A DNA stretch of 21,196 nt, taken from NCBI GenBank assembly GCA_903928275.1, contig CAIYQJ010000183.1, positions 1 to 21,196 of the forward strand, written 5' to 3'. Positions 7,630 to 15,375 of this stretch are shown here, piece after piece. The translations under genes were made by a program, and so were the position numbers. Under the pieces are notes generated by a model. It was not told the origin of the DNA and made no database searches. It saw nothing but the letters and a program-made list of their open reading frames with translations. Positions within the stretch are counted from its first letter, which is position 1; the number at the start of each line of letters is the position of its first letter. The DNA comes from an uncultured Chloroflexota bacterium. GTDB lineage: Bacteria > Chloroflexota > Limnocylindria > Limnocylindrales > CSP1-4.

Positions 7630-9297
7630 TCAGTTCGTGGGTGGCTGCCACGGGGTCGCCGCGCTGGCGCCCCGGTCGATGGTGACGAACGTGTCCGCCT
7701 TCGCGGGGAGCCACGGCCCCACCTCGCCATCGGGCCAGGTGACGCGCACCTTCGCGTCGGATGCCGGCCCGAGCCCCACGTGGGTCCAGCCGAGCTGGCC
7801 GCCGGCGTGCCCGCCGCCCACGATCATCTCGCGGCGCATCGTCACGTCTCCCACCTGGACCTCCAGTGTCGCCCCGACCGCGTCGGTGTTCGGCGCCGGC
7901 TGGCCGAGCGCGACCGCGAGCCAGTGGCCCATGGGGACCGGCTTCGCCGCGTCACCGGAGCCCACGTTGCGCCAGACCTTCGTCGGCGCACCGAGGAAGC
8001 TCTCGACCAGGTCCAGCTGGCCGTCGAGGTTGAAGTCGACGAGCGCGGCGCCGCGGCCGCGGGCGTCGACCACGATGCCGGCGGCCTCGGCCCCTTCCAC
8101 GAAGGTCCCGTCCGGCTGGCCCAGGAACAGGTCGCTCGGGTCCCGGGTGGCGTAGCCGGGCTGGGCGTCCACGTTGCCCTTCGTGATCAGCAGGTCGATG
8201 AAGCCGTCGTTGTTCACGTCCTGGAACTCCGGGTGCCACGACGTGGACGGCAGTACGTCACCCCCGATCGCCGGCCGTGCCGCCGTCACCCCGCGCTTGA
8301 GCGCGACGTCGCGGTAGGTGGGCTGGGCGGGCCCGGCGGTGAGCGTCTGGAGCTTGTCGTCGCCCTGACTCGTGATGAAGACGTCCGGGTAGCCGGTCCC
8401 CGCGAGGTCGTAGCTCGCGAGCCCCATCCCGGAGACCTGCAGCGGGATCCATCCGTCGGCCGTCGTGTAGGCGCGCGGCGGCTCCCCGGGAGCGATCCGC
8501 CAGAGTTGATCGGATCCGTCGGTGTAGTAGTTGCGGTCGTTCGTGACGCGGAGGTCGCGCCGCCCCGAGCCGTCCCAGTCGCTGAAGATCATCGAGAGCG
8601 CGCAGTAGCCTGGGGCGAGCGGCGTTGGCGCGCCGTACCCGGTGCCGGCCGCGTCGGGCCGCACCAGCTGGCTCGTGTCGCAGTCGAGCGTCTGCGCGCC
8701 GGAGGCATCGAGCTTCAGGTACCGCCCGAGGGCGAGGGTCGGGAGCGCGGCCGAGCCTTCCCACGTCGCGCTGAAGGCGGTCGTGTCCGCGTTGCCCCCG
8801 TCGAAGCCCCAGCGCTCGTTCGCGCGCTCGAAGCGGCAACCGCCGAGGCCGCGGAGCAGCACGGCCTCGCCCGCCCGCAGCACCGCGAGGTCCACGTTCC
8901 CGTCCCCGTCGATGTCGATGGGATAGGCGCCGGTGACGCCGGCGAGGTCCGTGACGGGGGACGGCGCGAGCGTGAACCGCAGGGCACCGTTGACCGGGCT
9001 GTCGTTGTGGTACAGCGCGGCGGAGTTCGCGCCGCCGGCGAGGAAGATGTCGGGCCTGCCGTCGCCGTCGCAGTCGAGGACGGCGATGCCGCCGCCGGTG
9101 GAGAACGTCGGCCCGCCGCCGTACGTGTGCGCGATCCCGGCCGTCGCCGACTCGTCCACGAAGTGCGGCGGGCCCAGGGAGGTCTTCGGCGTGGATCCGC
9201 CGCCCTGGACGAGCGTGAGACCGACGAGACCGGCACCCACGACGACGAGGGCGGCGACCCCGCTGCCGACGACGACCGCGGCACGGCGTCGTGTCAC
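7630..9297 (-). CDS. CRTAC1-like exported protein (FG-GAP repeats plus ASPIC/UnbV domain)
   Basis: A 555-residue protein with an N-terminal Arg cluster and one hydrophobic segment (~7-31), so it is exported and probably membrane-anchored. Six calcium-loop FG-GAP units are visible: DCDGDGRPD (75-83), DIDGDGNVD (128-136), DWDGSGRRD (240-248), DLAGTGYPD (297-305), DVNNDGFID (360-368) and DFNLDGQLD (421-429). Together they suggest an integrin-type beta-propeller. Residues ~457-525 form the ASPIC/UnbV module, with DAVGATLEV, REMIVGGGHAGGQLGWTHVGLG and VTWPDGE. The function of such proteins is not established; binding or scaffolding at the surface is usual. The GTG at 9297 is the first start after the upstream stop. 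It follows the haloperoxidase-like gene by 91 bases and precedes the M24-like gene by 17. Confidence 0.85.
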   Translation of the reverse strand: MTRRRAAVVVGSGVAALVVVGAGLVGLTLVQGGGSTPKTSLGPPHFVDESATAGIAHTYGGGPTFSTGGGIAVLDCDGDGRPDIFLAGGANSAALYHNDSPVNGALRFTLAPSPVTDLAGVTGAYPIDIDGDGNVDLAVLRAGEAVLLRGLGGCRFERANERWGFDGGNADTTAFSATWEGSAALPTLALGRYLKLDASGAQTLDCDTSQLVRPDAAGTGYGAPTPLAPGYCALSMIFSDWDGSGRRDLRVTNDRNYYTDGSDQLWRIAPGEPPRAYTTADGWIPLQVSGMGLASYDLAGTGYPDVFITSQGDDKLQTLTAGPAQPTYRDVALKRGVTAARPAIGGDVLPSTSWHPEFQDVNNDGFIDLLITKGNVDAQPGYATRDPSDLFLGQPDGTFVEGAEAAGIVVDARGRGAALVDFNLDGQLDLVESFLGAPTKVWRNVGSGDAAKPVPMGHWLAVALGQPAPNTDAVGATLEVQVGDVTMRREMIVGGGHAGGQLGWTHVGLGPASDAKVRVTWPDGEVGPWLPAKADTFVTIDRGASAATPWQPPTN

Positions 9298-9321
9298 GCG
9301 CGCACCGGTACGTCGTCGGGC

Positions 9322-9339
9322 ACCGGTCCGCGGACCGGT
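9322..9339. repeat. Perfect 18-bp palindrome between haloperoxidase-like and CRTAC1-like genes
   Basis: ACCGGTCCG (9322-9330) is followed at once by its reverse complement (9331-9339). Part of it, CCGCGGACCGG, recurs as a direct repeat at 9356-9366. In RNA it could fold into a short GC hairpin. In DNA it is a candidate binding site in the 91-base gap between two co-directional genes, where it might set the relative expression of the pair. GC-rich sequence makes such dyads less rare than they look. Confidence 0.4.
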
Positions 9340-9388
9340 CGAGACACGGAGCGACCCGCGGACCGGCGGCGGATCGCCCCGGCCTTCG

Positions 9389-11524
9389 TCACGACCCGAC
9401 CTTCCCCGCGTAGTACTGCTGCGCGAGCGTCCAGGCTTCCTTGCCGCACTCGGAGCCGATCTTCCGTCCGACGAAGTCGTCGGCCTGGATGTGGATCCCG
9501 CCCCACAGCCGCGACTGGCCCGCCTGGTCCGACGCGTCGAAGTAGGTCGCCCACTGGAGCGGGATGTCCGTCGTGGGGCCCGCCTCGAACTTGAGCGAGC
9601 CCTTCGGGATCGTGTACCCGCCGATCCCGCCCGGGAAGTACTCGGAGCCGGTGATGCTCGTGAGGACCTCGGCGGCGGACCGGCTGAACGTGCTGTGGCC
9701 CGATGTCCACGCGGGGAACGACGGCGTGACGAAGTTCGGCGACTGGTACGGCATCCAGGCGGTCGCGAGCTGCCACTTCACGCCACCGGCCTGGGTCTTC
9801 GGGTCGGCGGGCTGGCCGGCCCACGCACGGATCGCGATCTGTCCCTCGTGCCCCGCGAGGGCGGCCATCGGCCCGCCCGGCGCGGTCTTCTCCTTCGTGA
9901 TCACTTCGATGAGGTCCGGGACGAGCGGGAGCCCCTCCTTCGCATAGGACGGCCCGGTCGGGTCGCTCGACTGGCCCAGGCCGCCCATGTACCGGACGAG
10001 CGAGATCGGGCGGATCGTGTCGTAGTGGCCCTTCAGGCCCCACGCGGCGATCGCCGCGTCGTGGAGCGCGCCGTTGAGGGCGAGGTACATCTTCGTGTCC
10101 CACTCGAGCCGATCGACGACCGGTCCCGCCCCGCCGATCCGCAGGTTCGGCGCGAGCTTGTCGGAGGCGAGGTTCGCGAGGACATTCCAGTGGCCGGGCG
10201 GGGTCTCGGACTTGGGACCGTCTGCCCAGAACTCCGCCATGACGCGGCCGAAGTCGGCCTCGCTCACGACGTTCGGCACGTAGGGCTGCCCCGTGGCGGG
10301 GTTGACCGGGTGCCCGGTCCCGTCGTTCGTCCCCAGGTCGTTGTTGCCGCGGGCGGCGGGCGAGATGTCGATCGTGGCGGCGGAGGCCGGGTCGAGCAGG
10401 CTGCTGTCGCGGATGACCTCCACGACCTGGTCCTTCAGGGCCTGGTCGGTGGCCGGGTCGCCGAGGCGTGGACCGTAGCCCGGGTCGATGGGCGTCCCGT
10501 TCGGGCCGCCCGGAGGCATGGCGAACGACGTCACGTGCCCCCAATGGGTGCCCACGGCCTGCTGGACGCCGTTGGTCACCGGGATGCCGTTCTGCGAGAT
10601 CATGTGCGGGATCTGGAGCGGCTGCCAGCGGGTCGGGTCGACCATCGGCGGGATCCCCGGCGACGCGACCACGAGCGGCGGGTTCACGGGCTTGTACCCG
10701 GGGTCCGTGTAGCCGAGCGTCTCGTTGGATCCATCGGTGAGCCCCGCGGCGATGATCGCGGCGGCGATCCGGTTCCCGACCGCCGCCGGCGAGTCGCCCG
10801 TCGTCGTCGTCACGGTCAGCGGGTAGCAGAGCGAGTCCATGACGTTGTCGAACTCGGAGAGGGAGTCGCTCCCCCCCGTCGACTTCAGGTAGCGCTCGGT
10901 GAGCACGCGGTACGCCGCGTAGCTCATCGCCTCCTCGCGCGCCGCCGTGATGTCCGACGCGGTGTGCTTCTCCTTCACGAAGTACCCGGACGCCGAGGGG
11001 TCGTACGCTGCCCACGCGTCCCACATGGCCGCCGAGAGGTGGAAGAGGTTCCGCGCGTGCAGCGGCGGGTTCGGCAGGGCACGGCGGATCGCGTCGAGCG
11101 TGGCCTCGTCCCAGCGGCGCGCCACGGACCAGTCCGGGTGCGCGGCGACCGTCGCGCAGGTCGGCTGCGGCGGCGCCCAGGGCTTCGCGACGAACAGGCC
11201 GCCCCCGACGAGCGCGACGACGACGACCGCCGCGACGAGCGCGGCGATGCGGCCCCGACGCCGCCTGCGCGGCGGCTCCGGACCGCCGCCTGCGGGTCCG
11301 GCGTCGGTCGCCGACGTCGCGGCGTCGGGCGCCCGCGCCTCCGGGTCGGTCGTGGCGACCTCGTCCGGGGGACCACCCTCGGACTCCGCCGCGTCTGCCG
11401 CAGCCGAAGGGCCGAGTGATCCCTCGTGCGACCCTGCCTCGTGCCCATCCGCTGTTCCCGCCGCCGGGACCGCCCCGAGCTCGTCCACGGTCTCCTCCAG
11501 GGTCCTGTTGTCGCCACGGACCAC
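9389..11524 (-). CDS. Membrane-anchored vanadium-dependent haloperoxidase/PAP2-family protein
   Basis: A 711-residue protein. Residues 1-85 are an acidic, Ala/Gly-rich cytoplasmic tail. RRRRRGR (86-92) and a hydrophobic segment (93-113) then anchor it with the rest outside. The catalytic part is helical and ends with the PAP2/haloperoxidase vanadate or phosphate pocket: Lys498 and Arg505 in KGHYDTIRPIS, Ser608-Gly609-His610 in PAWTSGHSTFSRS, and Arg672 and His678 in SRLWGGIHIQADD. Family members oxidise halides with peroxide or act as phosphatases; which applies here cannot be told. The GTG at 11524 has AGGAGG only three bases upstream, so a slightly later start is possible. It lies 28 bases after the oxidoreductase gene in the same direction. 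Confidence 0.85.
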   Translation of the reverse strand: MVRGDNRTLEETVDELGAVPAAGTADGHEAGSHEGSLGPSAAADAAESEGGPPDEVATTDPEARAPDAATSATDAGPAGGGPEPPRRRRRGRIAALVAAVVVVALVGGGLFVAKPWAPPQPTCATVAAHPDWSVARRWDEATLDAIRRALPNPPLHARNLFHLSAAMWDAWAAYDPSASGYFVKEKHTASDITAAREEAMSYAAYRVLTERYLKSTGGSDSLSEFDNVMDSLCYPLTVTTTTGDSPAAVGNRIAAAIIAAGLTDGSNETLGYTDPGYKPVNPPLVVASPGIPPMVDPTRWQPLQIPHMISQNGIPVTNGVQQAVGTHWGHVTSFAMPPGGPNGTPIDPGYGPRLGDPATDQALKDQVVEVIRDSSLLDPASAATIDISPAARGNNDLGTNDGTGHPVNPATGQPYVPNVVSEADFGRVMAEFWADGPKSETPPGHWNVLANLASDKLAPNLRIGGAGPVVDRLEWDTKMYLALNGALHDAAIAAWGLKGHYDTIRPISLVRYMGGLGQSSDPTGPSYAKEGLPLVPDLIEVITKEKTAPGGPMAALAGHEGQIAIRAWAGQPADPKTQAGGVKWQLATAWMPYQSPNFVTPSFPAWTSGHSTFSRSAAEVLTSITGSEYFPGGIGGYTIPKGSLKFEAGPTTDIPLQWATYFDASDQAGQSRLWGGIHIQADDFVGRKIGSECGKEAWTLAQQYYAGKVGS

Positions 11525-11552
11525 TGGCCTCCTCGCCGGTCCGCGGGGCGGT

Positions 11553-12542
11553 TCAGCCGACCGCGAGCCCGGCGCTCGTCCGGGCGGCTCGGTCGAGATC
11601 CGCGAGCACCGCGATGCTACCGCGGCTGAAGCCGATGCTCACGCGCGGTTCCGCGCCGTCGAGGATCGCGGCCGAGAGGTCGTCCACCTCCGCCGCGTAC
11701 TGGTCGACCGGCGGGATCTCGACGCGGGTCGCCTCGCCCGCGCGCCGGAGGGTGAGCGACGGCGGCGGCCCGTCCGGGGCGGTGAGGAACGGGTGGTCGA
11801 GCACGAGCGTGGCGTCCCCGCCCACGATCTCGAGCCGCTGCCGGTCCGGGGCCGCGAACCCGCTGTCGAACTGGGCGAGCAGTCCCGACGGGAAGCGCAT
11901 CTGCCCGATGAACGTCCAGTCCACACCCCGCTCGTCGAACCGCGCGAGCGCCGTCACGCGCTCGGGCTCCTCCCCGGCCACCCTGCGGGCGAAGCTCACC
12001 GGGTAGCAGCCGACGTCCCAGAGCGAGCCGCCGCCCATCGACGGTTCGGCACGCGGGTCGCCCGGATGGGAGAGGAAGAACGTGAACGACCCGTCGATCA
12101 GCTCCAAACGACCGAGCGCTCCGCTCCGCGCAAGGTCCACCGCGTGGAGGATCTGCGGGTGGTGCAGGTACATGAACGCCTCGACGGCGATCCGTCCGGT
12201 CCGGTCCGCTGCCGCCGCGATCGCGTCGACGTCTGCGACGGTGAGCGCGAGCGGCTTCTCGCACAGCACGTGCTTCCCCGCCTCGAGCGCACGGATCGTC
12301 CACTCCGCGTGGAGGTGGTTGGGAAGGGCGATGTAGACGACGTCGACGTCCGGCGCCGCGAGGAGCGCTGCGTACGACCCGAACGACCGGGGGACGGCGT
12401 GCGCCGCGGCGAACGCGGCGGCCCGGTCCGGGTCGCGGCTCGCGACGGCCGCGAGAGTGGCACGCGGGCACGCGGCGATCGCGCGCACGAGCCGGGGCGC
12501 GATGCGGCCGGGACCCAGGATCCCCCAGCGGAGCGGCGTCAT
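11553..12542 (-). CDS. Gfo/Idh/MocA-family NAD(P)-dependent oxidoreductase
   Basis: A 329-residue cytoplasmic dehydrogenase. The Rossmann dinucleotide site is GILGPGRIA (7-15), followed by VYIALPNHLHAEW. The catalytic lysine is Lys96 in LCEKPLAL. The second domain has SMGGGSLWDVGCYPV (168-182), with Asp176 and Tyr180 where the family keeps its acid/base and substrate residues. This pattern is closest to the dihydrodiol/D-xylose 1-dehydrogenase subgroup, so oxidation or reduction of a pentose or hexose is plausible next to a xylose regulator. It is divergent from xylR. The start is taken as the ATG at 12542, which overlaps the stop of a nine-codon leader ORF. The in-frame GTG at 12548 adds two residues but has no ribosome site. 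Confidence 0.87.
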   Translation of the reverse strand: MTPLRWGILGPGRIAPRLVRAIAACPRATLAAVASRDPDRAAAFAAAHAVPRSFGSYAALLAAPDVDVVYIALPNHLHAEWTIRALEAGKHVLCEKPLALTVADVDAIAAAADRTGRIAVEAFMYLHHPQILHAVDLARSGALGRLELIDGSFTFFLSHPGDPRAEPSMGGGSLWDVGCYPVSFARRVAGEEPERVTALARFDERGVDWTFIGQMRFPSGLLAQFDSGFAAPDRQRLEIVGGDATLVLDHPFLTAPDGPPPSLTLRRAGEATRVEIPPVDQYAAEVDDLSAAILDGAEPRVSIGFSRGSIAVLADLDRAARTSAGLAVG

Positions 12543-12568
12543 GCGCACACCCGGCGTCCGACCTTCAT
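12539..12568 (-). CDS. Possible nine-codon leader ORF upstream of the oxidoreductase
   Basis: GGAGG sits five bases before an ATG at 12568, opening a frame that encodes MKVGRRVCA and stops with TGA at 12541-12539. That TGA overlaps the oxidoreductase ATG as ATGA. The oxidoreductase has no ribosome site of its own, so translation would reach it by coupling through this mini-ORF. The layout is seen directly. Whether the peptide matters (attenuation) or simply delivers ribosomes is unknown. An unrelated chance frame is possible at this length. Confidence 0.4.
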   Translation of the reverse strand: MKVGRRVCA

Positions 12569-12656
12569 GTCCGCCTCCCGTGGGCCGGGCCGCCGCCTCG
12601 GCCGCGTCGGCCGGGCTGCGCCTCGATCCCCGTCTTCCCCGCGGCGAATTCGTGCC

Positions 12657-12685
12657 TTGACACGGCCGCGCGCTCGTACGAGTCT
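12657..12685 (+). promoter_or_regulatory. Predicted xylR promoter
   Basis: A perfect -35 hexamer TTGACA at 12657-12662 is followed after 17 bases by GAGTCT (12680-12685), a weak -10 that keeps the key A and final T. Transcription would begin near 12692, just before the candidate operator at 12695-12717. This is a usual repressor roadblock layout and suggests that XylR controls its own gene. Confidence 0.45.
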
Positions 12686-12694
12686 AGCGCGAGC

Positions 12695-12717
12695 ATTTGG
12701 AAGAGAGGAACACAAAC
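12695..12717 (+). promoter_or_regulatory. Candidate XylR (ROK) operator in the xylR leader
   Basis: The site has TTTG and CAAA separated by 13 bases, with right arm ACAAAC at 12712-12717. It matches the site in front of xylA at 17 of 23 positions. It ends three bases before the xylR GTG and covers the ribosome site, so binding would block transcription or translation. The TTTG...CAAA dyad agrees with known XylR operators of the ROK family. Confidence 0.55.
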
Positions 12718-12720
12718 CGC

Positions 12721-13956
12721 GTGTCCATCGGTCGGGACGACATCGGTCAACGCAGCGAGACGGTGCGCCGTGCCAACCTGAGCGCGATCGTCCGGGAGCT
12801 GCACGCGCACGGCCCGCTCTCCCGGTCCGAGCTCGTCGCCCGCACGGGCCTCACGCGCAGCGCCATCCGGGGGCTCATCGGCGAGCTCGCCGACGCGGGA
12901 CTCGTGACGGAGAGCCCGGCGGCGCGCCTTGGCATGCCGGGTCGGCCGTCGCCGCTGGTCCGCCTCGATCCGGGTGGTGCGGTCGTGATCGCGCTCGAGA
13001 TCGAGGTGGACGCGATCGCGGCGGCCATCGTGGGCCTCGGGGGACACGTCTTCGAGCTCGAGCGGGTGGACCGCCCGCGCGGCCACTCCTCCCTCGACGA
13101 CACGGTGGCCGACCTCGCGGACCTGGCCGCCCTGGTGCGCTCCCGTCGACCGCCATCCGATCGGCTGGTCGGCGTGGGAGCGGCCGTCGCCGGCATCGTC
13201 AGGCGCGCGGATGGGTTCGTCTCGATGGCACCGAACCTGGGCTGGCGGGACGTGCCCCTCGGTGGCCGGCTGGCCGGCGCGCTCGCGGTGAGCGTCCCGG
13301 TGTCCGTCGCCAACGAGGCGGATCTCGGGGCGCTGGCCGAGCTGCGGCGCGGCGCGGGGGTCGGCGAGACCCACGTCCTCTTCATCTCGGGAGAGGTCGG
13401 CGTCGGCGGCGGCCTCATCGTCGACGGGAGGCCGCTGACCGGGGCGGCCGGCTACGCCGGCGAGATCGGCCACATGACGGTGAACCCGGACGGCGCGCCG
13501 TGCCGTTGCGGCTCGGTCGGGTGCTGGGAGACCGAGGTCGGGGGCGGCGCGCTCCTGGCCCTTGCGGGACGACCCCGTGAGAGCGGCCGCGCGGGCATCG
13601 ACGCCGTCGTGTCTGAGGCGGCGGCCGGCTCCGAGACCGCCCTGGCCGCCCTGGACCAGGTCGGCCGCTGGCTGGGCCTGGGTCTCGCCAGCCTCGTGAA
13701 TGTGCTTGACCCCCGGCTGATCGTGCTCGGCGGGCTCTTCGGCCGGATCCATCCGTACGTCATCGGCCCCCTCACGAGCGCGCTCGACCGCCGCGCGCTG
13801 CCAGCCTCGCGCGCGCTCGTCCACGTCGTCCCGGCGGCGCTCGGCGTCGACGCGGCGCTGCTCGGGGCGGCCGAGCTCGCGTTCGAGGCGCTCCTCGCGG
13901 ACCCGGCGAGATGGGTCGCGTCTCGCGAGACGCCGGCCGAGCTGGCGACGGCGTGA
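12721..13956 (+). CDS. xylR: ROK-family xylose-type transcriptional repressor
   Basis: A 411-residue regulator. Residues ~10-65 form a winged helix-turn-helix (SRSELVARTGLTRSAIRGLIGELADAGLV). The rest is a ROK sugar-kinase-like domain with GVGAAVAGIV (151-160), GYAGEIGHMTVNPDG (244-258) and the zinc motif C261-x-C263-x4-C268 with His251. The kinase Asp of the NDAN-type motif is Glu in NEAD (198-201), consistent with a sugar-sensing repressor that does not phosphorylate. The GTG at 12721 is chosen because the upstream TTG at 12697 lies inside the candidate operator and GAGAGGAA precedes the GTG. It leads the plus-strand xylFHG genes and diverges from the oxidoreductase. Xylose (or another pentose) is assigned from the neighbours. 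Confidence 0.88.
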   Translation: MSIGRDDIGQRSETVRRANLSAIVRELHAHGPLSRSELVARTGLTRSAIRGLIGELADAGLVTESPAARLGMPGRPSPLVRLDPGGAVVIALEIEVDAIAAAIVGLGGHVFELERVDRPRGHSSLDDTVADLADLAALVRSRRPPSDRLVGVGAAVAGIVRRADGFVSMAPNLGWRDVPLGGRLAGALAVSVPVSVANEADLGALAELRRGAGVGETHVLFISGEVGVGGGLIVDGRPLTGAAGYAGEIGHMTVNPDGAPCRCGSVGCWETEVGGGALLALAGRPRESGRAGIDAVVSEAAAGSETALAALDQVGRWLGLGLASLVNVLDPRLIVLGGLFGRIHPYVIGPLTSALDRRALPASRALVHVVPAALGVDAALLGAAELAFEALLADPARWVASRETPAELATA

Positions 13957-14151
13957 GCCGTGTCGCGCGCGAAGGCGCCTGCGGACCGGCCCGGCGATCG
14001 TGGCCATCGCACGGTTGGCGGGTACCATGTGACTGCACCGCCCGTCGTGGCGGCATGCCCTTCTTCGGCGCCAGCCGCGGGAGGTCGGGAATGGCCCATC
14101 CGGCGAACCGGGGACCGGGCGTCGGAATCCGGGAATGCAGCCTGAGGAGGG

Positions 14152-14160
14152 TGCTAGCCT
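14152..14160 (+). promoter_or_regulatory. Possible extended -10 promoter for xylF
   Basis: TGCTAGCCT has the extended -10 form TGN-TANNNT and lies 78 bases before the xylF ATG. No good -35 is present, which extended -10 promoters tolerate. The 281-base gap after xylR implies that xylF has its own promoter. No TTTG-N13-CAAA site is found in this gap. Confidence 0.35.
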
Positions 14161-14237
14161 AGCGTCAGGATGGAGCCAGCCACAGGGGCCGGGTGCAGGT
14201 CGCACGCGGCCGGCGACAGCAGAGGAGAGACCGAAGG

Positions 14238-15356
14238 ATGAACATGAAGAAGCTGGTGGCGCTGTTCGGGGCGACCGCGGTTCTCGCGATGGCCTGTTCG
14301 AGCTCCGCCACGACCGCGCCGAGCGCGGCCCCGGCGAGCGCCGCTCCGGCGAGTGTCGCCGCGGCCGGCTGCACCGTCGGCGTGTCCTGGAACAACTACC
14401 AGGAAGAGCGCTGGGCGAAGTGGGATGAGCCGGCCATCAAGGCCGCTCTCGACGCCGGCGGCGCCAAGTACATCTCCAACGACGCCAAGTCGTCCGCCGA
14501 GACGCAGGCCACAAACGTCGAGAACCTGATCTCGCAGGGCGCGAACGTCGTCATCGTCCTGGCCCAGGACGGGACGGCGATCAAGCCGTCGGTCGCTGCC
14601 GCGACCGCGGCCGGCGTCCCGGTCATCGCGTATGACCGGCTGATCGAGGACCCGACCGCCCTCTACATCACGTTCGACAACAAGCTCGTCGGCAAGATGC
14701 AGGCAGACGCCGTCCTCAAGGCGGTCCCGGCCGGCAACTTCGCCATCATCAAGGGCAACAAGGCCGACGCGAACGCGGACTTCCTCCGGGCGGGCGCGGT
14801 CGAGGCCGGCATCCCGGCCGTCGGCGCCACGGATCCCGCCGGCAAGATCAAGATCGTCGGCGAGTCCTACACGGACAACTGGGACCCGGCCAACGCCCAG
14901 AAGGAGATGGAGCAGATCCTGACCGCGAACAACAACAAGGTTGACGCGGTCATCTCCCAGAACGACGGCATGGCCGGCGGCGTCGTCGCGGCGCTCACCG
15001 CCCAGGGCCTCGCGGGCAAGGTCCCGGTCTCCGGCCAGGACGGCGACGCCGCCGCCCTCAACCGGGTCGCTCTCGGCACCCAGACGGTCGACGTCTGGAA
15101 GGACGCGCGGATGCTCGGCAAGACTGCCGGCGAGGCCGCGCTCGCGCTCTGCAAGGACAAGAACATCAAGAACGTCAAGGCCAGCCTCGCCCCGACGGTC
15201 CAGTTCGCGAGCCCCGGCGGGAACGACATGACCTCCATCTTCCTCACCCCGCAGCCGATCACCAAGGACAACCTCCAGGTCGTCCTCGATGCCGGCTGGA
15301 TCACCAAGGACGTCCTGTGCAAGGACGTCAAGGCGGGCTCCGTCCCAGGTTGCTGA
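14238..15356 (+). CDS. xylF: D-xylose-type periplasmic sugar-binding lipoprotein
   Basis: A 372-residue substrate-binding protein of a sugar ABC importer. It has a lipoprotein signal (MNMKKLVALF...LAMAC, Cys20 as the lipidated residue; the box is not ideal), a Ser/Ala/Pro linker (21-44), and a two-lobe type-I periplasmic binding domain. Features typical of XylF are VGVSWNNYQEERWAKW near 47-62, QATNVENLISQGANVVIVLAQDG, VPVIAYDRLI, SQNDGMAGGVVAAL and KVPVSGQDGDAAALNRV. The C-terminus (LCKDVKAGSVPGC) adds a cysteine pair. It delivers sugar to XylH/XylG outside the membrane. AGGAG and GAAGG precede the ATG at 14238. It is separated from xylH by a strong hairpin, which may keep its level above that of the membrane parts. 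The ligand is inferred as D-xylose from xylA/xylB. Confidence 0.9.
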   Translation: MNMKKLVALFGATAVLAMACSSSATTAPSAAPASAAPASVAAAGCTVGVSWNNYQEERWAKWDEPAIKAALDAGGAKYISNDAKSSAETQATNVENLISQGANVVIVLAQDGTAIKPSVAAATAAGVPVIAYDRLIEDPTALYITFDNKLVGKMQADAVLKAVPAGNFAIIKGNKADANADFLRAGAVEAGIPAVGATDPAGKIKIVGESYTDNWDPANAQKEMEQILTANNNKVDAVISQNDGMAGGVVAALTAQGLAGKVPVSGQDGDAAALNRVALGTQTVDVWKDARMLGKTAGEAALALCKDKNIKNVKASLAPTVQFASPGGNDMTSIFLTPQPITKDNLQVVLDAGWITKDVLCKDVKAGSVPGC

Positions 15357-15375
15357 CGGTCCCCAAGGGATGACA

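Noticed and set aside
8933..11419. 828-codon plus-strand open frame opposite the CRTAC1-like and haloperoxidase-like genes
   Set aside because: It spans two recognised minus-strand genes and reads as low-complexity Arg/Val/Gly repeats without domains.
12697..12720. TTG at 12697 as an upstream start for xylR
   Set aside because: It lies inside the candidate operator and the added residues are unlike other ROK N-termini; GTG 12721 has a purine-rich site before it.
10947..13580. 877-codon plus-strand open frame opposite the oxidoreductase and into xylR
   Set aside because: It overlaps xylR in another frame and has no recognisable domain; a GC-driven shadow.
13911..14162. Small open frames in the xylR-xylF gap
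   Set aside because: No ribosome site or motif, overlap with the xylR end, and the region is better explained as a promoter region for xylF.
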